A stretch of 64,000 bases of DNA, taken from assembly GCA_030015575.1 (NCBI GenBank), contig CM057347.1, positions 506,419,176 to 506,483,175 of the forward strand. Direction: 5' to 3'. Source of the stretch: Agapanthus africanus (lineage: Eukaryota > Streptophyta > Magnoliopsida > Asparagales > Amaryllidaceae). The notes below the pieces were generated by a model that worked only from the letters and a program-made list of their open reading frames with translations, had not been told where the DNA came from and did not search any database. The translations under genes were made by a program, and so were the position numbers. Every line of letters begins with the position of its first letter. The first letter of the stretch is position 1. Below are positions 1 to 10,960 of this stretch, in pieces.

Positions 1-22
1 TGGATAGCCTGTGCAATGAAAC

Positions 23-3000
23 TGTCACGCCCTGCTTCCCAGTGTACGGCGAAGTGGGCGCGACGAGGTCCGCTACGTATATACTCAGAAGTATATACGC
101 TAAGCGTATCTAAGCAATATAAAATAAACACAAGAGACAAGAAATAAAAAGAACAGCAACTTTTATTTATTAACATTCTTTGTACAATACATGAAAGGAA
201 ATACAACTGAAGTAAAACGATGCCTAAACAGTGGCATAGAAGGAAATGAAAAGTACTGAAAAGAAAAGTGTACAATGATACTACAGTGCAGGGTCCTCAG
301 TAAACTGCTCCAAGTCTTCTTGCGATGGCTCAAGCTCTGCCGGGTCCAAATCACCTGACGACATTCAAAGAAGAGAGAAACAGAATGTCGTCAGCGAACA
401 GGTCGCTCGGTAAGTCCCAAAGGTAAGAAGGAAGTAGAAAAGACAGAATAAGAAGATACATTTTAAAGTGTAGACTATTGTTGTAATGTTATGTCAACGC
501 TGTTGTTTGTAGCTTGGTACAGAAGGATGCCAGTGTATACGAGGGGAGTCTCTATATGCCAGAGACTAAGGGCACGTATAGTACAAGGTACCGTTTATGC
601 CACGGTACAACAACAACTGGATTCAGGTTAGGTGTGTTAAATCTGACCACCTCGTGCCACCTTTAACACCTTCCGTACCAATCTACCCCTTAAAACCCCG
701 CGATATCTTCTTTGTAATGTTATCTTGTAAATTGTGTTGGTTGTATGATTGATTGACTGACCGACCGAAACCATGATATCAGGAAACGGTTATAACCGTA
801 GAGTCATGTAAATGGAATATTGGGAATCATGTAAAAGGAATATATCCATGGTTCGGTTCAGTAAAGATGTATAGCTTGATATTGGATTCATGGATTCATG
901 AGTTCATATTGAAGTGGAACCTGTAGATTATGGATTGACTTGAATCATATTCAAGTCAGATTGATAAGACTCAATCCCGAGTCAGACAATCAGAAATGTG
1001 AATCCAGGTCTTATAATTTCTAGGGTCCTTAGGATAATTTATAAAACTTGAGGGGGTTTTATATAAAAATACTTTTATATACTTTCAAAATACACCTCAA
1101 GTATTTATTACTCATCTTTAGAGTTGTAATGAGGGTGGATTTTATATTGTGACATTTCTAGTGAGAATATCCTAGTTGTAATATTGTTTATTTGAAGTTC
1201 ATGGTATTTTAGTGTAAAATATAATCTTTTGTGATTTTTAGAAAAAGGTAGAAAATTTATATTATAATAAAATAGGTATTTAAAAGATAAATATACATAT
1301 GTTTATACAAAAATAATTTTAATAAATATCTTATATTTCAAAAATCTCATTTTCTTAATATGTCGTATTTTAAACCTTTCGAGACCGAATGCTCCTTGCG
1401 GAGGTCTGAATCTCGCACGACTAGCCCGAGGGTGGGCGATAAACCGCACGATACCGATCGGGTTCCCCAAAGATGGGTTGTAGCGGCGCTTTGCAAAGAT
1501 TGTAAATACTAGTCCTTTAGAAAACGGTTTTATAAAGTAAAAGGTATTTATTTGAAAAGTGTAATTTTCCGTATTTTAGATTCTAGGGTTTTCTAAGCCA
1601 ACTAGCCTATTTCTAAAAGTTCTAAACGACAAGTCGTTAGAAGCCTCAAATCGCCACTTCACCGCCAATTGTGGCCAGGTAAGTACAAGTGAGGAGGGAG
1701 GGATCCGCTCACGAATCGTGAGGCGGGCCTTTTAAAGTTACCCAAGCTCACTTGCCTAGCCTAGACACCACAAAGTCAGTTTAGATAAACGATCGATATC
1801 CACAACTTATCGTATTTTCCTAGTAAGAAGTATTTACTTAAAAGTGTAACAAATCTAAACCTTTAAGAATGGTTTTATTAAGATTATGGTATTTTAATGT
1901 AAGGTCTTGTTTTATCGTATTCGGAGTTTTCAAGATAGCGTATTATGGTTTCATATGTGTGTGTGAGGAGGTAGGTCATTACCTCGTGATCTATTTTAAG
2001 GTATAGCAATGTTAAAGGGTTAAATGTGAGATTGAAAAATGATGGTATTAAAGTGTAAGAATACAGTAAATTGAAAAGCTTATCATTTCATGTGTGAAAA
2101 CTTATTCAAATTGACTTTTACAAGTTTAATGGTCAAGATAGAGATGTTTAGGAAGGATTCAGTTGATTAGAAGAAGAAAAATAAACATTATGGTATTAAA
2201 GCGAAAAAGAATACGATATTGCAAAAGCTATCATTTCATGTGAGAAACTTTGTCCAAATTATTTGTTATGTGATTAATAGTCAACATGGATAAATTTAGG
2301 TATTATAGAATTGGTGACAAGTGAGATTTTGTAAAAAAACCGAATCGGAAATCGGTTTGTTCCGATTTTCGTCGGGTTTCATAATTCCGTATTTTTGAAA
2401 AGTAGAAAGAAGAAAAGAGCGGGACTTACGGGTTTCGATCTATACTAAAGAGTATAGAGGAACTAGGGAAGTGGCCGAGGTGTTGTTTCGTCGCCGGTTG
2501 TTTCAAAGAACGTCGCCGTAAATCCGTCAGCGCTTCGCCGTGAACTCGGTTTCAAAGCACATCCTTCTTGTAGAAATTTCGAGAGAGTAAACCTAGTGTT
2601 TTGGGATGAGAGGGTAGGGGGTAGGGGGTCTATTTATAGGGTAGGCTAGGATAGGGTAGGTGAAGGGTTTTTATTTTAAAAAAAATTGTAAAAATTAAAG
2701 AAAAATCATTAAAATTTGTATTAAATAGGTTGTATTTATCTTTAGGGAACCGATCTACTAAAATGGAGTAAATAGGGGGTCATAGAAGATGAAAAGACAA
2801 AATTTTCGTTTTGGGGGCTCGGCCGTCCGGCGGCGCCGGCCGAGTCCGGTGATCGATGGGTGGGGAAAACTCTGACGTAGACTTTGGTATATTTAGTTTT
2901 TAGGGTTCAGTTCAACTTTTGGGAGTTATGGCCTGTGGACTGTTGGGCTTCCAAGAAATTTAAAAGAAAAATAATCTAAAAATAATGTGGGGCATGGGAT

Positions 3001-3174
3001 TTGAACTCTGGTGGCTTGGTTCAGCAGTGCTAAATATTACTAATGAGATACAAGCTCCTTCTTGTAATTATTGTGGGAAAATAGATACTTAAAGTGACAA
3101 CAGCAACATTAAATACTCCAAGTATACTTTAAATTTAAATCAAATTTAGGTATACAAAAATTGGAGTTGTTACA
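23..3174 (-). mobile_element. 3' LTR of a Tekay/Del-type Ty3-gypsy element
   Basis: Read on the minus strand it starts TGTAACAACTCC at 3174 and ends GGGCGTGACA at 23, the terminal sequences usual for plant Tekay/Del chromovirus LTRs. A polypurine tract and the chromodomain end of pol lie just beyond 3174. The length of 3152 bp matches the 3134-bp solo LTR at 21598-34472. It contains no coding sequence; the small ORFs in it are chance. The other LTR of this element was not found, so insertion age cannot be estimated. Boundaries are by eye. Confidence 0.8.
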
Positions 3175-3188
3175 ATCTACCCTCCTTA
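3175..3188 (-). promoter_or_regulatory. Polypurine tract of the Tekay-type element
   Basis: On the minus strand the sequence AAGGAGGGTAGAT directly precedes the LTR start TGTAACA. It follows the conserved TTTCGAGGACGAAATTT segment found just after chromovirus pol. It primed plus-strand DNA synthesis when the element was active. Confidence 0.75.
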
Positions 3189-3229
3189 CAAAAATTTCGT
3201 CCTCGAAATTTACAACTTTTATTTGAGGA

Positions 3230-4388
3230 CTAGTTTACAAAAAGGTGAGGATATCTTGCACGCATTTCATCTTCCCTTTCCCACGTGGATTCTCCTGGAG
3301 TGTCTTTCCTGCACATTACCCGGACCAAGTTAACTTCCTTGTTCCGAAGTGTTTTAACTTTCCTGTCCAGGATTTCCACAGATTGTTGCTCACAAGACAA
3401 GTCGGGCTGTATAGTGAGCTCGGAATGATCAAGTACATGGCTGGGGTCACTCACATACTTTCTGAGTTGGGATATATGGAACACGTTATGCACTCCTTCC
3501 AATGAGGGTGGAAGCGCTAAGCGGTATGCTACTTCACCGACTCGTTCGAGTATGTCGAACGGTCTAATATATCTCGGACTCAATTTACCCCGTCTTCCAA
3601 ATCGGATCACTCAGCGGTTCGGAGATATCTTCAAGAATACATGGTCTCCTGGCTGGAACTCCAAGTGTCGTCTCTTTGCATCAGCCCAGTGTTTCTGTCG
3701 ATCTTGAGCTATGCGCATTCTTTCCCTGATAGTACGAACCACATCAACGGTCGCTACTATCATCTCTGGTCCAAGAAGTTCCCTATCTTCGATGTCGTCC
3801 CAACTCAATGGTGATCGACACTTCCTTCCATATAATACTGCAAAAGGTGCCATTCCTATGCTTGCTTGGTAGCTGTTATTGTACGCGAACTCCACAAGAT
3901 GCAGGTGATCTTCCCACGATCCTTTGAAGTCTAGCATACAAGCTCTGAGCATATCCTCCAAGATCTGAATAGTTCGTTCCGACTGACCATCTGTTTGTGG
4001 ATGATAAGCCATGCTGAAGTTCAGACTTGTTCCCAAGCTAGCTTACAGACTCTGCCAAAATTGCGATCGGAACCTGGTGTCACGATCGGAGACAATGCAG
4101 ACCGGTACTCCATGAAGTCTCACAATTTTCTGTATGAGTTCATGGGTATCAGAGATAGTACATTATGAAGTATTTAAATCTTAATTAGATTATTACCTCC
4201 ATGTACTTCTTTGCTAGTGTCTCAGTTGATTGGCCAACTCGAAATGGGATGAAGTGAGCCGACTTTGTGAGTCGATCCACAATGACCCATATAGCATCGT
4301 TACCCTTTGTGCTGCGAGGAAGAGCAGTCACAAAGTCCATCGTGATTTGCTGCCACTTTCATTCTGGGATTGGTAACGGTTGAAGTAA
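3230..4388 (-). pseudogene. Chromovirus integrase core plus chromodomain (pol C-terminus), decayed
   Basis: Minus-strand remnant of Ty3-gypsy pol. The integrase core is recognisable from ITMDFVTALPRS and VDRLTKSAHFIPFR near 4360-4220, through [16 protein letters not shown] near 4080, to MAYHPQTDGQSERTIQ with its catalytic-site glutamate near 4010. The GPY-type tail ([22 protein letters not shown]) and a chromodomain-like end ([17 protein letters not shown]) close the frame at 3230. Nonsense codons occur near 4365, 4040 and 3611, and about 55 bp of extra, non-aligning sequence lies near 4150-4205, so it is dead. The 5' side stops at about 4388, where the Tat-type insert begins. The stretch from RNase H to the integrase zinc finger is absent. 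Family assignment to Tekay/Del is by motif recall. Confidence 0.85.
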
Positions 4389-5127
4389 ACAACAGCTCCA
4401 TCTCCGCGAAGGTTTTAATAGAGTCGTTCGGGAGCTCAGAGTACCATTCGAACGCCGTATCCGATAAGCTTCCAACAAACTGGCGAAGTAAAAGCTTGTC
4501 ATCTCTACCGGTATTGCCGCAGAGTGCCCTGAACTGGGCAACATGCTGGTGAGGATTGCCCGTCCCCTTGTAGACATGGAACTTGGGAATCGTATAACCT
4601 GGCGGGTATTTGATTTGATCGTACCAACTCGGATATGGCCTCCCCGTTTTCACGACCTGGCCGGCTGTTTCGGTTGCATGATGAACCCGTATTTGTTGGG
4701 CGATGTACTCATCCAAATCAGCTTTGGAGATTGTATCCTCTTTAGCAGTAGACAGAGCTGGTGGAGGATTCGACGTCTCTCCCCTATCGTCTTCAAGAAT
4801 GATTGGGGGATCTTCAGTAGGTAGATCTTGTTGAATCATCATACCCACCATATCCTGGAACAGGAGGGCCATCTTCTTTATGTTGGCTGCCTGCTCCGCA
4901 GCCTCTTTATCCTTCTTCTCTAGTACGCGACGAAGGAATTCAGCGTCCGTTTCTTGTTCTTGATGCTCGTCCGAGGACGTTTCAGGGGTTTCTTTTGGCC
5001 CTGTAAGTGCGGCCATAGCGTTCATCATCTCGTGGAGCTTCTGCTGCTGCTCCTGAGCCTTGGTCACTGACCTCGTGTGCGGTCTATGACCTGTTGATAT
5101 GCGGCTATCTTCTTTTCCCGATGCCAT
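4388..5127 (-). pseudogene. Truncated gag of an inserted Tat-type gypsy element
   Basis: The open frame begins MASGKEDSRIST at 5127. It has a charged, Glu/Gln-rich, coiled-coil-like N-terminal half and then a retrotransposon gag core: YPSWYDQIKYPPGYTIPKF, FHVYKGTGNPHQHVAQFRA, and ALCGN...LLRQFVGSLSDTAFEWYSEL. Gag forms the particle shell. At about 4388 the gag sequence stops after the residues MELLF and the frame runs into integrase of the host Tekay element, so the last 28 or so codons of the open frame are foreign. The zinc knuckle and all of pol are missing. It lies 17 bp downstream of the extra ORF at 5145-6296, on the same strand. Confidence 0.75.
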
Positions 5128-5144
5128 ATAAACCGTATGAACTG

Positions 5145-6296
5145 TTATGCCCCCTGACTTGGGGCGTTTAGGTTCACCATTTTTAACTTTTGCCGCTGAC
5201 GCGGGAGTTTTCTCTGGCCTCCTTCTTTTGTGGGCCGTTGAGGTTGAAGAAACCGTTGAAGTGGGTATCCTAGCGGCTGCTGTCCCCCGTTGTTTAATGG
5301 GAGGTCCTTGTCTTTTTCCACCTTCGCCTTTTTCTGATGACGAGAGTGGTCCGGGTCAATCACGGAGTCTTGAACCCTCCGCCAAACTTTATAAATTTTT
5401 GACGACAGCCGTTGAGGGGGCTGTTCCTGCTTTGTCTCCGGAGCTTTCTCCATAGGCGGAGATCTTTTCAATGTAGCAATTGGAGAGTTCTTCCTCACTT
5501 TCCTCAGCAATTCAAAGCTGTTCCCAGTTGGAACAGCAGCGTTGACCTCCACTACTGGAGCCGATGGAGTTAGCCCTGAGGGAGAGTTGCCCCCTGCCTT
5601 CCTCACTCGTTGCCAATGGCGACGTCGAGCACGGTGAGCCATTGGGATTGGCTCAGAGATTGAGATAGCTTCTTTTTGCCCCCTGTCTGAATGAGGCGCC
5701 GCCGGTGTTAACTTCTTAAAGACTGAGGTTGTCTTCTGAGGGGTGATATTCAACCTGCCGAAGACGGATCCTTGAGCAGGGGTAGGAGCAGGAATCGTCA
5801 GTCTTGAAAAGACTGACTCTTTGACAGGGGAAGCCGCCTTGACGACTTCTGAAGCAGCAGCTGTTACCCTCCTTTGGACAGCCATTTTAGAGTTCAGATT
5901 TAGCCTGGTGAAAACGGAGGCTGTCGGTTTGGTAGCGGGCGACCCGTTGACAGGGGTCGTCGTAGCAGTGAGCCGGTCGAAGACCGACTTCTTGTTCACT
6001 TCCGGTGCAGGTATGGGCTCAGAGAAGCTTGTAGGTGGGATCATGGTCCCGAAGAACAGACCAGTGGTAGCTTGGGTCACCTGATCTACCGGCAGAGTGA
6101 GGAAGGAAGCCGCTTGGGGCCCATATGCTACACCTCCCGGTGAGGTGGAGCGTCCGTTGCAGTGGCATTTCGAGCAATTGGTGCAGTTAAATGCCATTGA
6201 ATCTTGAGTTCTGCGCCAGGAAAAAGACCAAATCTTAGTAACTTGAAGTCCGAAGGCAACCATTAACAAACCGCGATTGGTTCGCGAAGACGACAC
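5145..6296 (-). CDS. Extra ORF upstream of gag in the Tat-type element (unknown function)
   Basis: A 383-codon open frame lies between the primer binding site and gag. I do not recognise a catalytic domain. Visible features are a Cys-rich start (CTNCSKCHC, residues 38-46), and five copies of a short VF-x-x-L motif: SVFDRL at about 104, SVFTRL at 128, SVFSRL at 162, SVFGRL at 177 and SVFKKL at 191. The spacers between them are Pro/Thr/Ala-rich, and a basic patch (RARRRHWQRVRK) lies near 220-232. Tat-lineage elements of the Ogre type are known to carry an additional ORF before gag, which fits this position. The frame is unbroken although gag and pol are truncated. It could be a gag-associated linear-motif protein; that is inference. 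Confidence 0.6.
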   Translation of the reverse strand: MSSSRTNRGLLMVAFGLQVTKIWSFSWRRTQDSMAFNCTNCSKCHCNGRSTSPGGVAYGPQAASFLTLPVDQVTQATTGLFFGTMIPPTSFSEPIPAPEVNKKSVFDRLTATTTPVNGSPATKPTASVFTRLNLNSKMAVQRRVTAAASEVVKAASPVKESVFSRLTIPAPTPAQGSVFGRLNITPQKTTSVFKKLTPAAPHSDRGQKEAISISEPIPMAHRARRRHWQRVRKAGGNSPSGLTPSAPVVEVNAAVPTGNSFELLRKVRKNSPIATLKRSPPMEKAPETKQEQPPQRLSSKIYKVWRRVQDSVIDPDHSRHQKKAKVEKDKDLPLNNGGQQPLGYPLQRFLQPQRPTKEGGQRKLPRQRQKLKMVNLNAPSQGA

Positions 6297-6321
6297 ACGA
6301 AGTGTGGAGTGGAAAGAGGAA

Positions 6322-6346
6322 ATGTCCCACCGGGCGTGCCAGAATC
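6322..6346 (-). promoter_or_regulatory. tRNA primer binding site of the Tat-type element
   Basis: On the minus strand the 5' LTR ends ...GGGGAACA at 6347 and is followed by gattCTGGCACGCCCGGTGGGAC. The same layout (TTTTGGCATGCCCGGTGGGA) follows the related LTR at 17696-19157. I did not match it to a named tRNA. Confidence 0.6.
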
Positions 6347-6874
6347 TGTTCCCCTCCGAATGGCGGCCGAGACGTTAGGACGTCTGTGCCTGAGATTCGG
6401 GGCAGATGCTATTTGGTTTTATCCGTCTACCTCTCCGAAGATGCCAAGTTGATTTATGGCACCGTGTATCGAAGGTTTAGATGGATGCGGCCGATGTAGC
6501 AGACTTTGTCAGATTCTCCCTCGCTTGAGGGGTTTTTGATTGTGGGGACGCTCTTCCCTGCAGGCGCAAGCCCCTGCAGTTAATTACGCTACCGCATCGC
6601 GGTAGCCACTTTCTCCTTCTCCAGAATTTCACTTCGTGTCGTGTGTGTTTGTTTTGTTTGTGGTTGCCCGTGGATTGTATACGGAGACCGAGTAATGCCG
6701 TCGCCCGTAGGACGTGGATTAGTCCAAATCCGTATTTACTTAGATTTGGGTTTGGTGTTTTTAGTTTAAGGATACGTTAGCCGCGTTGCGGCTAAGATCA
6801 ACTTAAACGTTCGTTAAGGATACGTTAGTCCTGTTTGAGACTAAGATCAACTTAACGGGGTGATCCATTTAATA

Positions 6875-7375
6875 TATGGCCGTCGGGACTCGTCGCCTCT
6901 CTAACGTCGTTGAAGGATTACAACGACATATGTCAGAGGAGTTCGGAGATGTACCCTTGAACCAAGGTTGATTTGGAATTTTATCGTTCATTTGAGTGTT
7001 TAAGGATACGTTAGCCGTATTTGGGGCTAAGATCAACTTAAACGGGACCGTTTAGATCTGGCAAAAGAGCATTAGGAGGCTCTATTGTTCCAATTTAGGG
7101 ACGTGGTGGTCCATGTTCCAGTTTAGGGACGTGGTGGTCCATGCTCCAGTTTTAGGGACGTGGTGGTCCATGTTCCAGTTTAGGGACGTGGTGGTCCATA
7201 GGTAGTTTAAGGACGTTGCGGTCCAATATTAGTTTAAGGACGTTTCGGTCCGATATTAGTTTAGGGACGTTTCGGTCCACATTGATGTGTGGTCGTTGGG
7301 ACCCGTCACCTCTTTGACGTCGTTGAGGAATTACAACGATGGATGTCAAAGGAGTTCGGAGATGTACCCTCGGAC
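6875..7375 (+). repeat. Tandem and duplicated repeats inside the Tat LTR
   Basis: About seven units of roughly 35 bp carry GGGACGTGGTGGTCC or its variants GGACGTTGCGGTCC and GGACGTTTCGGTCC between about 7075 and 7280. A larger block of about 85 bp (CGTCGTTGAAGGATTACAAC ... GGAGTTCGGAGATGTACCCT) occurs at 6883 and again at 7281. GATACGTTAG...CTAAGATCAACTTAA modules recur at about 6770, 6815 and 7000. All of it is non-coding. Confidence 0.75.
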
Positions 7376-8229
7376 CGATTGTAAATTGATTTAGTAGAGC
7401 AATTTTGCTCAGTCAATTTAATTTAAGGACTTATGGCCAAAATTGGGCTAAGTCCAGTTGAGAATATCCAGCGTTTTATCTGCTTTTGCAGAGCATTTCT
7501 TTTTATTTTTATTTGGGCCTTGCCCAGGAAGGATGCAGAGCATCAATTTTGTTTTGGGCCCTGCCCTTTATAATGATGCAGAGCATCAATTTCATTTGGG
7601 CTCTGCCCTTTGTTGCTTTGCAATTTATTTAGACCTGTTAGGTCTTTTTGACTTGGGCCTGGCCCTTCAAGTAATGCATTGCATTTGTGCAGAGCACTAA
7701 GAATCTTTTTTTTTAGATTTCAAGAACAGGAGTGCAAGGCACTTTTTAATCTCCTGATCTAAATTTAGATCAAAGAAAAACAAGTTTTTTCTTTTCTTGT
7801 TTTTCTTTATCCCAGAGAACCAAGGGTTCATAACAAGTGCAAGGCACTATTTATTTTTTTTATTTATTTTATTTATTTACTTATTTATTTGTTGTTGAAG
7901 ATCCATGATCTTGTTCTTAGATCAATGATCTGTTTCTAAGAGAATTTTCTCTTCTTTTAAAAGTTTTACCTTTTCTTGTATTCTTCAAGAGTTCTCAAGA
8001 GTTCTCTTCTCTCTCTCTTTTTTTTTTAGCAAGATCTTGATCATTTTGAAATGAGGCCTGGGGTCCTTTTTATAGTGCTCATAAATTAGTTAGATTTGTT
8101 ACATAAATCTTTTTCTGAGTGATTTGGGGAATTTTCCCCACCGTTGGATCTTTGATCCAAAGGCCCCTGCCTTATACAAGAAAATCTTCTTGTTTTAACA
8201 AGATTTATTCTGTTTTGCGCAAGAATCCC

Positions 8230-8575
8230 CAGTGCGTGACACGTGTCGCGCAGTGAAGCGCTTGCGCAGCTGCGCTTGCGCTGCTGCGCTTGCGCAACTG
8301 CGCAGACACGTGTCGCGCAGTGAAGCGCTTGCGCACCTGCGTTTGCGCAACGGCGCAGACACGTGTCGCGCAGCGCAGCGCTTGCGCACCTGCGTTTGCG
8401 CAACGGCGCTTGCGCAACAGTGTTTGCGCAACCGCGCAGACACATGTCGCGCAGAGCAGCGTTTGCGCAACTGAGCGTTGCTTCCTTTAATTCTTCTTTA
8501 AATAGAGCTTTGCTCTGATTGGGTGCGCTGCCTTGGGCGCTGCGCTGATGCATCTGCGCCTGACACGTGGCGTGT
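8230..8575 (+). promoter_or_regulatory. GC-rich array with G-box palindromes in the Tat LTR
   Basis: GACACGTGTCGCGCAG units alternate with TGCGCAA/TTGCGCA palindromes. Perfect CACGTG cores lie at 8240, 8307, 8360 and 8564, with a decayed CACATG near 8440. G-boxes are bound by plant bHLH and bZIP factors. The ORFs predicted here on both strands are by-products of the repeat. Confidence 0.6.
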
Positions 8576-8673
8576 TGCGCAGCGCAAATAATCTGAAGCG
8601 TTGCTTCATTTATTAAATTTTTAAATTTCTAAAGCAGGGCTTTGCTCTGATTGGGGGAAGATGAAGCGTTGCT

Positions 8674-9640
8674 TCATCTCCCGTCTTGGAGTTTGAACAG
8701 AGCTTTGCTCTGATTGGGGTAAACAAACGTCTCAAAAGCTAACGCACACTTATCCGTCCATATAAAAGGTACTTCCTTGCGCGTAAGCTTGGTCAACGGC
8801 TCTGCCAGACGAGCAAAGTTCTCCACAAATCTTCTGTAGTATCCGGCTAATCCAAGAAAACTTCTTATCTCAGCAACATTCTTTGGAATAAGCCAATCTC
8901 GAACTGCTGCAATCTTTTCTGGATCGACGGCAATGCCATCGCCAGACACAACATGTCCCAAAAACTTCACTTCCTCCAGCCAAAACTCGCACTTACTCAT
9001 CTTCGCATAAAGCTTCTCCTATCTCAACGTCTGCAGTGCGATCTTCAAATGCTCAGCATGCTCCTCAAAACTCTTCGAGTAAACCAGAATATCGTCAATG
9101 AATACCATAATGAACTGATCCAAGAACGGTGAAAAGATTCGGTTCATCAAGTCCATGAATACTGCCGGCGCATTCGTTACTCCGAAGGGCATCACTAAGT
9201 ACTCGTAATGTCCATACCGAGTTCGGAACGCCGTCTTGCAATTATCTTCTATTTTCACTCGGACCTGATGATATCCGGATCGTAAATCCAACTTCGAGAA
9301 TATCCTCGCGCCACTAAGCTGCTCAAAAAGTTCTCCAATGCGAGGGATCGGGTACTTGTTCTTGATAGCCACTCGGTTTAATTCTCGATAGTCGATGCAC
9401 ATCCTTTTTGTGCCATCCTTCTTCTTTACTAGAAGAACTGGAGCTCCCCAAGACGAGTTACTGCTTCGAATCCAACCCTTTTCAAGCAATTCAGCAACCT
9501 GTTTCTTTACTTCTTCCCACTCTACTGGCGCCATTGGATAATACGCTTTAGATACTGGCGCTGCACCAGGAATAAGATCAATTGCGAACTCCACGTTTCT
9601 CCTCGGCGGTAAACCCTATATATCTTCAAACACGTCCATA
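8674..9640 (-). pseudogene. Chromovirus reverse transcriptase and RNase H start, decayed
   Basis: This is the minus-strand continuation of the Tekay-type pol. The reverse transcriptase shows [75 protein letters not shown], and the catalytic [10 protein letters not shown] (two active-site aspartates intact). One in-frame TAG at 9016-9018 interrupts the frame just before [20 protein letters not shown]. The thumb/RNase H lead-in continues to ALAFETF. At 8725/8726 pol stops and the Tat LTR begins; the few residues after it are LTR sequence. Another nonsense codon lies just upstream, near 9615. It belongs with the integrase at 3230-4388 and the gag at 9855-10330. Confidence 0.85.
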
Positions 9641-9854
9641 GAATCACGAACAACAGCCGGCTCTTTACTTTCATCACTTCCATTGATGCAAGAATATTGT
9701 TTGTCGGCCTAGCCCTAAACTAGACCGGCCCGACCAAACTGCTTCCTTAACGCAACTGTTGTCTGTTGCAAACTCCCTTTCATCCAAGATAAACTCTGCT
9801 GCTCTTGGCTGCTGCAAGTATTTGTAAGAAAGTGGTCAAACCCAGGGAGCCAAT
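9641..9854 (-). other. Degraded gag-protease junction of the Tekay-type element
   Basis: Between gag and reverse transcriptase only about 210 bp remain. An intact chromovirus would have a zinc knuckle and aspartic protease here. I see no protease DTG motif, so this part was largely deleted. Confidence 0.5.
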
Positions 9855-10330
9855 CTACCTCTGGATGTCCACGTCCAGTCTGCGCATGAACCTCCGTGCC
9901 CTGTCTGCATCGTTGGCAACTAAAGGTCCAGCGAAACTACTGAGTCTCGTCCATTCTGCTACATGCACATCTACGGGTGCTCCCTTCTGCTTTAGTCCGA
10001 TGAACTTCTCTTCCATTTCCTCCCGCGCAGTCCGTGGGAAGAACTTTCCAGGAAACTCTTCGAAAAATCCGCCCACTTGATCGGCTTGGGCAAACGGTTC
10101 TCTTCTACAAGCCACCATTCTCGGGCGTAATCCACTAGCTGAATGCGTACCACAACAACTTTTTTTGTCATCTGGAATCTGTGCCGCAAAAAGCAAGTTC
10201 TCTGTGTCAACTAGCCACTGCTCCACTGGCAACGGCTCCTTTAAACCAGTAAATGTAGACGGACCCAACCGCCTGAAATCTGCTACGGTCCCTACTCGGT
10301 CAACTGGTCTAGCTCCAACATTGTTCACAG
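9855..10330 (-). pseudogene. Chromovirus gag, frameshifted
   Basis: The minus-strand frame contains ADFRRLGPSTFTGLKEPL and EQWLVDTENLLFAAQIPDD near its start, and REEMEEKFIGLKQKG and RARRFMRRLDVDIQR near its end. The middle part (VVVVRIQLVDYAREWWLVEE) is in another frame (9992-10210), so there are at least two frameshifts. These motifs are typical of Tekay/Del gag, the shell protein. It lies 5' of the reverse transcriptase remnant, as expected. Confidence 0.8.
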
Positions 10331-10960
10331 ACTATTGAACGATCTGCAAACCTTCCTGAAACGAGTCCGCTTGCTGCTGGATCAGCTCGGTCTGTTTCTT
10401 TGATTCTCCAGCATTTCTCTTATCACTCCAAGCATGGCGGCTTCGTCCACACGCCTCTGGTATGTCTTCAATTTCTTACCGGCCATAATCCTGAACTCAA
10501 AATACCCAACATTAGCATGATGATAAATTTTGAATATAGATCAAGGCTAGAACTCCAAGATACTTAAATAGAGTACCGCATTGTAACTATGCCGCGGTAT
10601 CATAGCCATAATTACATAACTCCATCCAAGTCGCCTAAGTCCTAGAGATAACAAGGAATCAGGTTTTCGAATCGATATGCAAAGGAAGTTTGCACATCGT
10701 AAAAGATACAATCAGGAAGAATGTGATTCAAGAATGGTAAAACGGTCAAGGTGGCAGGACATGTTTCCTAAACACGGGTATTCTGAAGCACAAGAAGGTT
10801 CCGTTCAGAAATTCAGCGTCACCCTAATTTGTAAAATAGCTTTAAAATAACAAACGTTCTCCAAAAGGGACGTGTCTTATACCAAAACAAATATAATTCA
10901 ATAAGGTTTTCAGTTTTATAAGTATAAGCATCTCAGGTTGTCCCTACAAAAAGTTATGAA
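10331..10960. other. Leader remnant / unassigned non-coding DNA
   Basis: AT-rich DNA between the decayed gag and an LTR-like fragment. No convincing primer binding site (TGGTATCAGAGC type) or LTR end (TGTCACGCCC on the plus strand) is visible, so the original 5' LTR of the Tekay element seems lost or truncated. Confidence 0.4.

Larger units (their letters stand above)
6347..8725 (-). mobile_element. 5' LTR of the inserted Tat-type element (2379 bp)
   Basis: On the minus strand it runs from TGTTTACCCC (8725) to GGGGAACA (6347), with a primer binding site next to the inner end. It holds several repeat blocks, described separately: a GC-rich G-box array (8230-8480), GGACGTGGTGGTCC units (7075-7290), and repeated CAATCAGAGCAAAGC segments near the 8490-8725 end. 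The outer end abuts reverse transcriptase/RNase H of the older Tekay element, showing insertion into it. No second LTR of this element is in the window. Confidence 0.75.

Noticed and set aside
8086-8553. Several overlapping ORFs on both strands with Ala/Arg/Cys repeats
   Set aside because: They are readings of the GCGCAA/GACACGTGTC tandem repeat inside an LTR; the same region is open on both strands and in several frames.
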